NCBI RefSeq assembly: GCF_000143825.1
Contig: NZ_CM000961.1
Coordinates: 1,083,772-1,147,771 of the forward strand
Reading direction: 5' to 3'
Source: Corynebacterium genitalium ATCC 33030
Lineage (GTDB): Bacteria; Actinomycetota; Actinomycetes; Mycobacteriales; Mycobacteriaceae
Length of the DNA stretch: 64,000 nucleotides
In this document: piece by piece, positions 15,500 through 26,254 of the stretch
Numbering within the stretch: the stretch's first letter is position 1
Layout: the number at the start of each line of letters is the position of its first letter
Notes under the pieces: model-generated
Seen by the model: only the letters and a program-made list of their open reading frames with translations
The model's database searches: none
What the model was told of the DNA's origin: nothing
Made by a program: the position numbers and the translations under genes

Positions 15500-16690
15500 A
15501 TGCCCGGCTTCTCCACCGACTCCATCCACGCCGGTTACGAGCCCGACTCCCTGTACGGGTCGATCAACACGCCGATCTACGCGTCCACGACCTTCGCGCA
15601 GGACGATCTGGCAGTGACCCGCAACGGTTTCGAGTACACCCGCGTGGGCAACCCGACCATCGACGCGCTGGAGAAGACCGTCGCGGCGCTGGAGAAAGCT
15701 GACTACGGCGTGGCTTTCGGTTCCGGTATGGCCGCTGTCGACGCGCTGCTGCGCATCCTGCTCAAGCCTGGCGACCACATCGTCATCGGTAACGATGCCT
15801 ACGGCGGTACCTACCGCTTGATCCAGCAGATCTTCACCCAGTGGGGCGTGGAGAACACCCCGGTGGACATCACCAACGTCGACGAGGTCGCCGCTGCGAT
15901 CCAGCCGAACACCAAGGTGGTGTGGGTTGAGTCGCCGACGAACCCGCTGCTGTCTATTGCTGATATCGAGGGGCTTTCGGCAGTCAAGGGTGACGCCACG
16001 CTCGTCGTTGACAACACCTTTGCATCCCCGTACCTGCAACAGCCGCTGGATCTCGGCGCGGACGTGGTGCTGCACTCGACCACGAAGTACATCGGCGGCC
16101 ACTCTGACGTGGTCGGCGGTGTCGTTGTCGGCCGCAACGCCGTGGAAGGGCACGAGGGCGTTTCCGCGATCACCGCAGGTAGCTTCGACGCGCTGAACAA
16201 CCTGGAGGAGCAGTTGCGCTTCTTCTTCGGCTGGATCGGTGCGATCCCCTCGCCGTTTGACACCTACCTCACCGCCCGCGGCGCGAAGACCCTGGCAGTA
16301 CGGATGGACAAGCACTGCGACAACGCAGAGGCTGTCGCTGACTACTTGTCCAAGCAGGACAAGGTCGCCCGCGTCTACTACCCGGGCCTGGAAGACCACC
16401 CGGGGCACGACATCGCCGTCAAGCAAATGCGCCGCTTCGGCGGCATGGTCTCAGTGGCGTTCCAGACCGCTGAGCAGGCCATGACGTTCTGCCGCTCGAC
16501 GAAGCTGTTCTGCCTGGCCGAATCCCTCGGCGGCGTCGAGTCCCTCGTCGAACACCCCGCCACCATGACCCACGTCTCCGTCGCGGGCTCAGCGCTTGAG
16601 GTCCCGCCGGAGCTGGTGCGCATCTCCGTCGGCATTGAGGACACCGAGGACCTCATCGCCGACCTCGAGCAGGCCATCGCGCAGATCTAG
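15500..16690 (+). CDS. metB: Cystathionine gamma-synthase
   Basis: 396-residue PLP enzyme of the Cys/Met metabolism family. Joins O-acetyl- or O-succinyl-homoserine with cysteine in methionine synthesis. The PLP lysine is K196 in HSTTKYIGGHSD; substrate-binding motifs EYTRVGNPT and LAESLGGVESL are present. GAAAGGA lies 6 nt before the ATG. The two short repeats immediately upstream are not a known methionine regulator site (McbR), so regulation is unclear. Confidence 0.92.
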   Translation: MPGFSTDSIHAGYEPDSLYGSINTPIYASTTFAQDDLAVTRNGFEYTRVGNPTIDALEKTVAALEKADYGVAFGSGMAAVDALLRILLKPGDHIVIGNDAYGGTYRLIQQIFTQWGVENTPVDITNVDEVAAAIQPNTKVVWVESPTNPLLSIADIEGLSAVKGDATLVVDNTFASPYLQQPLDLGADVVLHSTTKYIGGHSDVVGGVVVGRNAVEGHEGVSAITAGSFDALNNLEEQLRFFFGWIGAIPSPFDTYLTARGAKTLAVRMDKHCDNAEAVADYLSKQDKVARVYYPGLEDHPGHDIAVKQMRRFGGMVSVAFQTAEQAMTFCRSTKLFCLAESLGGVESLVEHPATMTHVSVAGSALEVPPELVRISVGIEDTEDLIADLEQAIAQI

Positions 16691-16720
16691 CGCAGATCCG
16701 ACCCTCCGCGGGTGGCCCCA

Positions 16721-16805
16721 AGATATAGTTGACACCCGCGACCGCCAGGGGCATCAAAACCCCAGGTCAGATTTCGTTGCAGCGGGAACGGTGCGAACTA
16801 TATCT
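16721..16805. repeat. Variable-arm inverted repeat element (65-nt spacer), member A
   Basis: AGATATAGTT (16721-16730) pairs with AACTATATCT (16796-16805) across exactly 65 nt. Inside are nested stems CCCGC/GCGGG and GGGG-CATCAAAA-CCCC, and the core CCAGGTCAGAT. The spacer aligns without gaps to that of member B (40444-40508). Lies between convergent metB and pepN. Confidence 0.7.
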
Positions 16806-16836
16806 GGACGGGGCCCGAGGGGTAGGGGGAGAGCCC

Positions 16837-19260
<2,424 letters not shown>

Positions 19261-19312
19261 GCAAACCAACGTACCGTTGAGGGTGCAAGCCTCCATCAAC
19301 GAAAGGGTCATA

Positions 19313-19924
19313 ATGGAAAACGTAACGTTCTGGTTCGACGCATCTTGCCCGTTTTGCTGGCAGACCTCCCGCTGGATCAAGGAAGTTGAAAAAGCCCGCG
19401 ACATCGAGATCGACTGGATCCCCATGTCGCTGTCCGTGCTGAACGACGGCCGCGACCTCCCCGAAGACTACATGGCCATGATGGAAGCCAACTGGGGCCC
19501 GGCGCGCGTGTTCGCCAAGGTCAAGCAGGAGCGCCCCGAGCTTATCGACGACCTGTACACCGCCATGGGCACCCTCATCCACCCCGGCGGCCAGGGAGGC
19601 CAGAAGGGCTACGGCGCGTATGACGACGTGATCAAGAAGGCGCTGGAGGAAGTCGGTCTGGATGAGTCTTACGCATCGGTGGCGAACGAAGCGTCCTATG
19701 ACGATGTGCTCCGCAGCTACCACCAGGGCGCGATGGACGCTGTCGGTGATGAGGTGGGCACCCCGGTCATCCAGCTCGGTGAGACTGCCTTCTTCGGCCC
19801 GGTGATCACCCGCGTTCCCACCGGCGAGGAAGCAGGTGCGCTCTTCGACCACGCACTGGGCCTGGCCGAGTACCCCTACTTCTTCGAGCTCAAGCGCTCC
19901 CGTACCGAGGCGCCGCAGGTCTAA
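19313..19924 (+). CDS. Mycothiol-dependent DsbA-family reductase (Rv2466c-like)
   Basis: 203-residue cytoplasmic thioredoxin-fold protein with active site C12-P-F-C15 near the N-terminus (WFDASCPFCWQTSRW) and no signal peptide. The cis-Pro loop is in VGTPVIQLG. The gene order pepN / this / rpiB equals Rv2467 / Rv2466c / Rv2465c; Rv2466c is a mycothiol-dependent oxidoreductase linked to oxidative stress. Activity here is inferred from that synteny and the CPFC motif. GAAAGGG precedes the ATG. Confidence 0.85.
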   Translation: MENVTFWFDASCPFCWQTSRWIKEVEKARDIEIDWIPMSLSVLNDGRDLPEDYMAMMEANWGPARVFAKVKQERPELIDDLYTAMGTLIHPGGQGGQKGYGAYDDVIKKALEEVGLDESYASVANEASYDDVLRSYHQGAMDAVGDEVGTPVIQLGETAFFGPVITRVPTGEEAGALFDHALGLAEYPYFFELKRSRTEAPQV

Positions 19925-19973
19925 GGCGTGCGGGGTGCGCCGGGCGCGGTCGCTTTTGGTTACGCTGGGAACC

Positions 19974-20462
19974 ATGCGTATTTACCTTGGAGCAGACCAC
20001 GCCGGATTCGAGCGCAAGAACGAGATCGCCGAGCACCTCAAGGCTGCCGGCCATGAGGTCGTCGACTGCGGCGCACACGAGTACGACGCTGCAGACGACT
20101 ACCCAGCGTTCTGCATCGCCGCAGCGGAGAAGACTGTCGCCGATCCGTCGTCGCTGGGCATCGTGCTCGGCGGTTCAGGCAACGGCGAGCAGATCGCCGC
20201 GAACAAGGTCAAAGGTGCCCGTTGCGCTCTGGCTTGGTCGGTTGAGACCGCTCAGCTCGCACGGGAGCACAACAACGCCCAGCTGATCGGCATCGGTGGT
20301 CGCATGCACTCTCTTGAGGAGACGCTCGCGATTGTCGACGCTTTCGTCGGCATCACCCCGGACCACCAGGTCGAGGAGCGTCACCAGCGTCGCATCGACA
20401 TCCTCGCCCGCTACGAGGAGACCGGCGAGACTGAGGAGATCCCAGCTCCGAAGACGCTCTAG
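19974..20462 (+). CDS. rpiB: Ribose-5-phosphate isomerase B
   Basis: 162 residues, RpiB/LacAB family. Phosphate- and substrate-binding motifs GADHAGFERKNEIAEHL, CGAHEYDAADDYP, and GIVLGGSGNGEQIAANKVKGARCA. It interconverts ribulose-5-P and ribose-5-P in the pentose phosphate pathway. The active base of actinobacterial RpiB is a Glu, matching GNGE. ATG start 49 nt after the upstream stop, so probably cotranscribed. Confidence 0.94.
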   Translation: MRIYLGADHAGFERKNEIAEHLKAAGHEVVDCGAHEYDAADDYPAFCIAAAEKTVADPSSLGIVLGGSGNGEQIAANKVKGARCALAWSVETAQLAREHNNAQLIGIGGRMHSLEETLAIVDAFVGITPDHQVEERHQRRIDILARYEETGETEEIPAPKTL

Positions 20463-20502
20463 AAAAGGCGCGGGCTCGTCGCCGCCTCCTGAGCCTGAAA
20501 TC

Positions 20503-20532
20503 GCCCCACGTCGACTGTGAGCCGCGTGGGGC
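20503..20532 (+). terminator. Probable rpiB terminator
   Basis: GCCCCACG (20503-20510) pairs with CGTGGGGC (20525-20532) around a 14-nt loop, followed by TGGTGCGTTTT. The T-run is 6 nt away, so efficiency is uncertain. Confidence 0.5.
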
Positions 20533-20557
20533 TGGTGCGTTTTCGGGGCGTTGGCGA

Positions 20558-20567
20558 CGTCGATAAG
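20558..20567 (-). repeat. CTTATCGACG repeat, intergenic copy
   Basis: Exact 10-mer on the minus strand, preceded by G in its own reading direction, between rpiB and the next gene. Confidence 0.85.
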
Positions 20568-20590
20568 CGAAATGAAGCATAAGGAAAAGT

Positions 20591-20685
20591 GCATTTTCGT
20601 GCCGTTGAAAATGCCCGCGTAAATCCCCAGGTCACGTGTTACAGGAGTGAACCCAGTTACTTGACGTGTGGACAGCACGAAAATG
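20591..20685. repeat. Variable-arm inverted repeat element, member D
   Basis: CATTTTCGTGC (20592-20602) pairs with GCACGAAAATG (20675-20685), spacer 72 nt. The spacer holds CCCCAGGTCA, the core shared with members A and B. A local hairpin GCATTTTC/GAAAATGC (20591-20614) overlaps the left arm. Convergent intergenic location. Confidence 0.6.
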
Positions 20686-20829
20686 GCCTACCGCCCTTTG
20701 CGTGGCTAGCGCAAAACCGCCGCGCACGACACAATTGAGCGCATGGGGGACGATGCAGAACTTCGGCTGATTCGGGAGGTTGCGCTCGCGCGCCCGCACG
20801 CACCCTGCCCGGCAAGGTCAGCGCTTGAT

Positions 20830-21195
20830 CTAGTGCGTGACGGTGGTCTGCTGGTACAGCTTCATCCGGATCTGCCCGTCTACCAGCACGTAGGTGCTGG
20901 TCATGAGGGCTTCGAAGTTGTCAGAGCCGCGGCGGGCGGAGGCGTTGTAGAGGAGGGTGGCGGCGCCGTCGTTTAGCGGGATGAGCTGCGGGTCTGTGAT
21001 CTGGTAGCTGTCCCACGGCGGCGCATCGTTCATGCTCGCGGCGATGGTGGGCTGGTCCATGATCATGCCGTTGACCAGCACCATGACGGCGTCATCGGTC
21101 ATGAGTTCGCCGTAGAACGTGCCGCCGCGCTGCTCGCATAGCGAGTCCCAGCCTTGGCGCTCGAGGCCCAGAAGCGTGTTGAGGTCCATAACCAT
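20830..21195 (-). CDS. NTF2-like / DUF4440-type small protein
   Basis: 121 residues with the cone-shaped NTF2-like pattern: an N-terminal helix (LLGLERQGWDSLCEQRGGTFYGELMTDDAVMVLVNG), an active-pocket loop, and strands AATLLYNASARRG and FEALMTSTYVLVDGQIRMKLYQQT. The family includes enzymes and ligand-binding proteins; no catalytic assignment is possible. Its start is 3 nt upstream of the glycosyltransferase stop region, so it may be the last gene of the leftward glycan operon. Confidence 0.7.
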   Translation of the reverse strand: MVMDLNTLLGLERQGWDSLCEQRGGTFYGELMTDDAVMVLVNGMIMDQPTIAASMNDAPPWDSYQITDPQLIPLNDGAATLLYNASARRGSDNFEALMTSTYVLVDGQIRMKLYQQTTVTH

Positions 21196-21198
21196 TTT

Positions 21199-22356
21199 CT
21201 ACCAGCCGGCGAAGTATCGCTCGAGGCGAACGGGACCATCGACCCACTCAATTCCCACGGGACGCTCGATGGAGCGAGGTTCGCTGGCCAGCGCACGGGC
21301 CCGCGCAGTACGCACGCTTATCGACGGCACCCCCGCCACATCAACCCTCCACCCCGTGCCAACACGCGTGTCCTGGGTAGCCCGGTGGAATGCTGCGGGA
21401 TCGGACAGAGCCCACGGGTCGGCAAGATCGACGCTGATGCGGTGCTGTTCCGCAGGGTTCTCCGGGCCCGTCGGCGCGGTCCTCACGCGGGGCTCGTGGC
21501 GGAATAGGTCCGGTACGTCAAGGGCGGGGTCGCAGTACACGATTGCGTCCGCGCGCAACCACGACGCGATGACCTGCTCGAGCACCCCTGGCGATTCCAA
21601 TAGCTCGTGCTGGCTCACGCGCACGCCGATGTCGGCGTTTTCGAAGTGCACCCCGTCGGGCCGGGCGAGCGGGTGCGTGATGCGGTGCGCCAGCGCCACC
21701 GATTCGATGTTCTTGACGCGGGCTTCCTCGTTGGGGTTGTTGTAGCGCCCACCGAAATCTTCCTCGTCGTGGACCGCGACAGCATCTGGCTCGCGGACGA
21801 AGGTCGCGCCGGCGTTCCACGCGCGGAAGCCGAACTCCCAGTCCTCACCGCCGTAGCCGACGAAGGTCCCGTCGAAGCCGCCGATGGCGTCGAAGAACCG
21901 GCGCGAACAGGTCAGGACGGAGGAGATGATGAAGCGCCAGGAGGTGTCGTCGGCACGCGAGAGGTTGTCGGTGTCGCGCCAGGCGTCGCGCAGCCATGCG
22001 GGTTCCTCGCGCGCGGCGCCCGTGAGTCGCTTGCCGACGACCACCGCCCGCCAATCCTCCTCCACATGCCGGCACGCAGCAGCGAGATAACCGGGCTCGG
22101 GCACAGTGTCAGCGTCGAGGAAGGCGAGCACGTCGCCCGTCGCGGTACTCGCCCCGAGGTTGCGTGCCGTGGCAGCGCGGAAACCGAGATCCTCCTGCGT
22201 CACCACCGTCGCGCCGGGCATGTCGGGCACGACCGCGGAGCCGTCATCGGCGACGATGATCTCGACCTCGCCGACGCCTTCCTGCGCGCGCACGGCCGCA
22301 ATCACCTTCGCGAGGCTGTCAGGGTCGTTGTAGTGGGGAATAATGACGCTGATCAT
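21199..22356 (-). CDS. Family 2 glycosyltransferase (GT-A fold)
   Basis: 385 residues. N-terminal GT-A domain MISVIIPHYNDPDSLAKVIAAV, donor-binding DDGS and DADT (DXD-type) motifs, then GYGGEDWEFGFR, the C-terminal motif of galactosyl/GalNAc-transferase-like enzymes. Residues ~255-385 are an extra domain of unknown role. The ATG overlaps the stop of the preceding gene (ATGA), giving tight coupling. No membrane segment, so likely cytosolic and acting on a membrane-bound acceptor. Sugar and acceptor are not predictable. A CTTATCGACG repeat inside (21317-21326) forces a rare ATA codon. Confidence 0.85.
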   Translation of the reverse strand: MISVIIPHYNDPDSLAKVIAAVRAQEGVGEVEIIVADDGSAVVPDMPGATVVTQEDLGFRAATARNLGASTATGDVLAFLDADTVPEPGYLAAACRHVEEDWRAVVVGKRLTGAAREEPAWLRDAWRDTDNLSRADDTSWRFIISSVLTCSRRFFDAIGGFDGTFVGYGGEDWEFGFRAWNAGATFVREPDAVAVHDEEDFGGRYNNPNEEARVKNIESVALAHRITHPLARPDGVHFENADIGVRVSQHELLESPGVLEQVIASWLRADAIVYCDPALDVPDLFRHEPRVRTAPTGPENPAEQHRISVDLADPWALSDPAAFHRATQDTRVGTGWRVDVAGVPSISVRTARARALASEPRSIERPVGIEWVDGPVRLERYFAGW

Positions 22357-23258
22357 GCCCATGCCTTTCGCCATTGCGTAGCGACGTCTGCCCACCCGTA
22401 CTCCGGGGCTGTCATCTGCGGTGAGGGGGTGGCTGCGTAGGCGTCGATTGCAGAGCGCCACGAATCGGGCTGCACGCGGGTAATGCGTCCCGGCAGCCAC
22501 TCGTCGATCTCGCGGGTGTAGTCGGAATCGTTGGCCAGGACGTGCCGGCCGGCTCCTAACCACGTCATCAGCGACCCGGAGGCGGAGAAGTGCCGGTGCG
22601 CGCAGACGGGAATCTGGATGCGGCCCATTTCGGCGGCCAGGTCAGCGTCGGAAAGCCAACCCGTGATCTCCGCATGGGCCTCGAGCCCGCGCGCCCACTC
22701 CTCGTGGCCGGGAGAGACGGAGCCCAGGAAACGCAGACGGTAATCGGTGCCGCGTAGGGCGCGGATAAGCTCTTCGTGCCCTTTGCCTGGGTACAGAAAT
22801 CCGAGAATTCCCACGGTCCCCGGTTCCGGCTCGAACGCTGAGTCGATCAGCGGGATCGGCAGGCGGATCACACCCACGTCGATACCGGCGTCACGGAAGA
22901 ATTCAGCCTCGTGCTCCGAGTTCACTACGGCGACGTTAGCGTCAGCGGCCAAACGTTGGTAGGCGGCGGCGCGGCGGGCGAAACGGTCAGCGCCTTCTTC
23001 GGGCTGGGGGATGTCGTGGAAGCTCACGCTGAGCTGCCGCGACCCGACCCGGGTGAGCAGTGCGTCGACAGCTGCAGCGGGGGAGTCGCCGAAGAGGTGA
23101 TCGGTGAAGGCGACGTGCACAGAATCGACAGAATCCGGCAGGGCGACCGCGCTGAACTCGGATTCGCGCAGCACAGGGGCATCGGTAGCTGCTGCCAACT
23201 CCAGCGCGTACCGGGTCACGCCGTGCGAGTCGGGCCCGACAATGAGGTGCGTGGGCAT
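22353..23258 (-). CDS. Glycosyltransferase, GT-B-like fold
   Basis: 301 residues. HLIVGPDSHGVTRYALELA at the N-terminus and a second Rossmann half with GTVGILGFLYPGKGHEELIRAL and TGWLSDADLAAEMGRIQIPVCAHRHFSASGSLMTWLGAGRHVLA look like a GT4-type transferase. The usual E-x7-E donor motif is not clear, so assignment to a family is tentative. Coupled by ATGA overlaps to genes on both sides. Confidence 0.75.
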   Translation of the reverse strand: MPTHLIVGPDSHGVTRYALELAAATDAPVLRESEFSAVALPDSVDSVHVAFTDHLFGDSPAAAVDALLTRVGSRQLSVSFHDIPQPEEGADRFARRAAAYQRLAADANVAVVNSEHEAEFFRDAGIDVGVIRLPIPLIDSAFEPEPGTVGILGFLYPGKGHEELIRALRGTDYRLRFLGSVSPGHEEWARGLEAHAEITGWLSDADLAAEMGRIQIPVCAHRHFSASGSLMTWLGAGRHVLANDSDYTREIDEWLPGRITRVQPDSWRSAIDAYAATPSPQMTAPEYGWADVATQWRKAWA

Positions 23259-24103
23259 CAGGGCATCAACTCCAAGTTCGCAATCCGTTCCGCGTGGCGC
23301 TCCAACCCGTGCGCGACCAGTGCGGGCCGCTCGCGGTAGTGAGCCAGTTGCTTGTCGACGATCTCCTCCCACGGAATCTCCCCCGTTTCCCTGTGCATCC
23401 ACGCGTCCCGGCCGCGCACCGATACGCCGAGGGCAGCGCACGCGCCGGGGTCGAGCGGTGCGTCGAGTTCGCCGAGCATTTCGTACTCAGGCATGGTCAC
23501 GGACCCGGACAACCCCAATGTCTGCAGGATGCGGGATGCCACGACCGCCAAGGTCTCATTGTCGGGGTGATTGATGATGTGCCAAACGGGAAGGGTTTCC
23601 AGGTAGTCAGAAATCCTCACCGAGTCGAAGCGTTCTTCGCGGGTGCGGATTTGGTTGACGGACATGGCAAGTGCTCGTCGATAAGCATCAGGCGCGAGTG
23701 ACGGCGTGACGGGCGCGTCCAAGCCTTGCGCAGCGGCGCAGAGGATCCGCAGGTCATGGTAGGGGACGACTGGCGGGTTGAGCGAGGAGTCGGCGGGGTC
23801 GCGGATGATCGCGGTGAACGGCATGAGCGCGTCGAAACGCAGCACCGGCACGATCGCGTGGCGGGCACCGGGCGGCAGCTGGGCGAGCATCTGCGCGGTG
23901 CCGACGGGCAGGCCGCGGTAGTCCTCGCGGATCGGTTGGGTGACCAGAACATCCGTGCGCGCGAGCATGTCACCGAACCACCCCATATCGGCTTGGGTGA
24001 GCTCGTGTACAGGAGGGATGCGCTCGGATTCGAAATGCCCGGTGCTAGCCAGGAGTTTGCGCAGGGACTCGGCTTGGCAGTTGCCCACGACGGTCAAGAA
24101 CAT
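23258..24103 (-). CDS. WcbI-like capsule/polysaccharide biosynthesis protein
   Basis: 281 residues from the chosen ATG (MFLTVVGNCQAESLRKLL); an ATG six codons upstream (24121) is possible. The VVGNCQ opening, the central Arg/Asp-rich region and the HIINHPDNETL segment are typical of the WcbI family, described for capsular polysaccharide and proposed to act as acetyl/acyltransferase on glycans. First gene of the leftward arm of a divergent glycan locus; its stop overlaps the next start (ATGA). A CTTATCGACG repeat (23676-23685) falls on two consecutive CGA Arg codons. Confidence 0.78.
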   Translation of the reverse strand: MFLTVVGNCQAESLRKLLASTGHFESERIPPVHELTQADMGWFGDMLARTDVLVTQPIREDYRGLPVGTAQMLAQLPPGARHAIVPVLRFDALMPFTAIIRDPADSSLNPPVVPYHDLRILCAAAQGLDAPVTPSLAPDAYRRALAMSVNQIRTREERFDSVRISDYLETLPVWHIINHPDNETLAVVASRILQTLGLSGSVTMPEYEMLGELDAPLDPGACAALGVSVRGRDAWMHRETGEIPWEEIVDKQLAHYRERPALVAHGLERHAERIANLELMP

Positions 24104-24182
24104 GGCCCCGAATATAGTCATGCCAACAATTGCAGAAACGTTTATATTGGTCGGGTGCCCCGGAAGAGGAAAGGCGGTGGGT
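24104..24182. promoter_or_regulatory. Divergent promoter region of the glycan locus
   Basis: 79 bp separating the two arms. AT-rich with TATATT-like elements on both strands (near 24110 and 24152) and AGAGGAAAGG before the rightward GTG. With so little space, the two promoters must overlap and are probably co-regulated. No clear operator palindrome seen. Confidence 0.5.
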
Positions 24183-25142
24183 GTGAACGTTCTGTCGATC
24201 CCCGCTGAACATGTCTACACGCAGGCGATTCAGCCGGAAGGCGTGCGTTTTCCACCGGACCCGAATATTGACGGCAAATGGTGGCCCCACCCCGCGCTCG
24301 CAGCGTCCTACTGGGACCAGCCGCGGGAAATGGATCTCGTGCACATCCACTTCGGTTTCGAGCATTACAGCCCCGATGAGCTGCGCGAACTTGTCGCAGC
24401 ATTGCCGGTGCCACTCGTGCTCACTGTGCATGATCTGGACAATCCGCACCTCGAGGACCAGGCGGCCCACCACGAGAGCTTGGCTGTGCTCATCGACGCT
24501 GCGGCGCAGGTGGTCACGCTCACCAGTGCCGCCACCGATGTCATCGCGCAGCGGTATTCGCGTGACGACGTCCACGTCATCCCCCACCCCCTCATCACCG
24601 AAACGCGGGACCCCGACCCGTCGGCATTCGGGGTGGCTGTGTTCTTGAAATCACTGCGCGGCAATGTCGTGGCAGAGCCGGCCTTCTACCGCGAGCTGGC
24701 GGAGCAGGTGCCGCTGACTGTTTACGTCCATGACGTTGAGGCCACCGAGACCCTGCGCCGTGAGCTGGCAGACCTCAATCTGGTCGTGCACGAGCCGATG
24801 GAGGACGCTGTATTGCATGCCGCGGTGGCCAGCCACGCGGTATGCGTTCTGCCGTATGTGCGCGGCACCCACTCGGGTTGGTTGGAGATGTGCCGCGACC
24901 TGGGTGTGAGCGTGGCCGTGCCGGACTGCGGCTGCTATGCCTCGCAGGCAGATACGGCTGACACGGTCATTGAATATGCCGCAGGTGACGGCACTGCCGC
25001 CGGCCGCGCCGCCGCAGAGTTGTTGGAGCGCGGCCAAATTCCGTACCAGGGGAACCGCCACGCTGAGCTGGAAGGCATCAAGCAGGCCTACGCCGCGGTG
25101 TACCGTGCAGCCCTGGCAGAGAGTGCGGAGGTCCGCCCGTGA
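24183..25142 (+). CDS. Glycosyltransferase-like protein (GT-B type, divergent)
   Basis: 319 residues. Begins VNVLSIPAEHVYTQAIQP; segments LVHIHFGFEHYSPDELRELV, LVLTVHDLDNPH, VVTLTSAATDVIAQRYSRDDVHVIPHPL and HAVCVLPYVRGTHSGWLEMCRDLGVSVAVPDCG follow the plan of GT4 enzymes, with a weak donor motif. GTG start after AGAGGAAAGG. Its stop overlaps the GTG start of the next gene (GTGA). Confidence 0.75.
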   Translation: MNVLSIPAEHVYTQAIQPEGVRFPPDPNIDGKWWPHPALAASYWDQPREMDLVHIHFGFEHYSPDELRELVAALPVPLVLTVHDLDNPHLEDQAAHHESLAVLIDAAAQVVTLTSAATDVIAQRYSRDDVHVIPHPLITETRDPDPSAFGVAVFLKSLRGNVVAEPAFYRELAEQVPLTVYVHDVEATETLRRELADLNLVVHEPMEDAVLHAAVASHAVCVLPYVRGTHSGWLEMCRDLGVSVAVPDCGCYASQADTADTVIEYAAGDGTAAGRAAAELLERGQIPYQGNRHAELEGIKQAYAAVYRAALAESAEVRP

Positions 25143-26254
25143 CCATCACCTTGCTCCAGGGGTGCACTCCTGCCCGCGGCCAAAACCTCCGCATCGCCTT
25201 CGTTGCCCCCGCCCGTTACCCGATTCGCGAGCCGTTCGCCGGCGGCCTCGAGGCGTTCTGCCACACCATGGTCACCGCGCTGCGCAACGAAGGCCACCGG
25301 GTGGACTTCTACGCCGCGAAAGGCTCGGACGGAAACGTCAAAAGCCACGAACTGCCGGGTGTGAACTGGGGAGACTCGCTGGAACTGGCCACCGACACCG
25401 GCTATCCGGTAGGTGGGCGCGAGCGGGAGGAGCAGGCCTTCCTCGCGCTACGTGAGCACTTGGTCGCGCAGGGGTATGACGTTGTGCACAACAACAGCTT
25501 GAGCCCCGCCATGTTCCCCTCGCCTGCGTCGCCAGACCCGCTGCCCATGGTGACCACGCTGCATACGCCACAGCTGCCGGAAATCTTCGCGGTTGTCGAA
25601 GCAGCCGGTGAGGCCGCAGGCCGGTTCGCCGCCGTCAGCGCGACCACTGCTGCGAGCTGGGAGATGCCGCCTGCCGTCCACGGCCCGATTGAAGTCATCC
25701 CGAACGGCGTGAACACGCGCAAGTGGGCACCGGGCCCGGGCGGCCCTGGTGCGGTGTGGTTCGGCCGGATCGTTCCCGAGAAGGGCCTGCACTTGGCTAT
25801 GGATGCGTGCCGCCTCCTCGGCCTGCCGCTGACGATCGCCGGCCGCAAGGGCGACCACGACTACTTCCAGGAGCAGATCGCCCCGCGTTTGGACGGCCAC
25901 CTGATCCGCTGGCTGGGGGAGTTGTCGCATGGGGAGTTGCGTCGGCTCGTCGGCAAGCATGCGGTGTGCGTGGTCACCCCGCGCTGGGAGGAGCCGTTCG
26001 GGCTGGTCGCATTCGAGGCGATGTCGTGCGGCACGCCCGTCGCCGCCTTCGACCGCGGCGGCATGGGGGAGCTCTTGGCTACCGCGCCGGCAGTGCTCGT
26101 CCCGCCCGATGATGTCGTTGCGCTCGCCGGCGCGATCCACAAGGCCCTTCATGTCGACCGCGCCGCAGCCCGTGCGTGGGTCGTGGAGAACCACAGCCTC
26201 ACCCAGACCGCCCGCCGCTACGTGGATCTTTACCGCGAGGTGATGGTCAAATGA
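25139..26254 (+). CDS. Family 4 glycosyltransferase
   Basis: 371 residues, clear GT4 pattern. LRIAFVAPARYPIREPFAGGLEAFCHTMVTAL at the N-terminus; donor site GAVWFGRIVPEKGLHLAMDACRLLGLPLTIAG and the E-x7-E motif in EEPFGLVAFEAMSCGTPVAAFDRGG. Probably uses a nucleotide-sugar to extend a glycan at the inner face of the membrane. Coupled to both neighbours (GTGA upstream, ATGA downstream). Confidence 0.88.
   Translation: MTITLLQGCTPARGQNLRIAFVAPARYPIREPFAGGLEAFCHTMVTALRNEGHRVDFYAAKGSDGNVKSHELPGVNWGDSLELATDTGYPVGGREREEQAFLALREHLVAQGYDVVHNNSLSPAMFPSPASPDPLPMVTTLHTPQLPEIFAVVEAAGEAAGRFAAVSATTAASWEMPPAVHGPIEVIPNGVNTRKWAPGPGGPGAVWFGRIVPEKGLHLAMDACRLLGLPLTIAGRKGDHDYFQEQIAPRLDGHLIRWLGELSHGELRRLVGKHAVCVVTPRWEEPFGLVAFEAMSCGTPVAAFDRGGMGELLATAPAVLVPPDDVVALAGAIHKALHVDRAAARAWVVENHSLTQTARRYVDLYREVMVK

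Larger units (their letters stand above)
20463..20829. other. 367-bp intergenic region after rpiB
   Basis: Lies between convergent rpiB and the NTF2-like gene. It contains a probable terminator (20503-20532), one CTTATCGACG repeat (20558-20567, minus), inverted-repeat member D (20591-20685) and a small TTTGCG/CGCAAA hairpin near 20697-20715. A short open frame from 20743 is not supported as a gene. Confidence 0.6.

Noticed and set aside
20743-20976. Short + strand open frame overlapping the NTF2-like gene
   Set aside because: Mostly antisense to a better-supported gene, low-complexity Gly/Val tail and no ribosome site.
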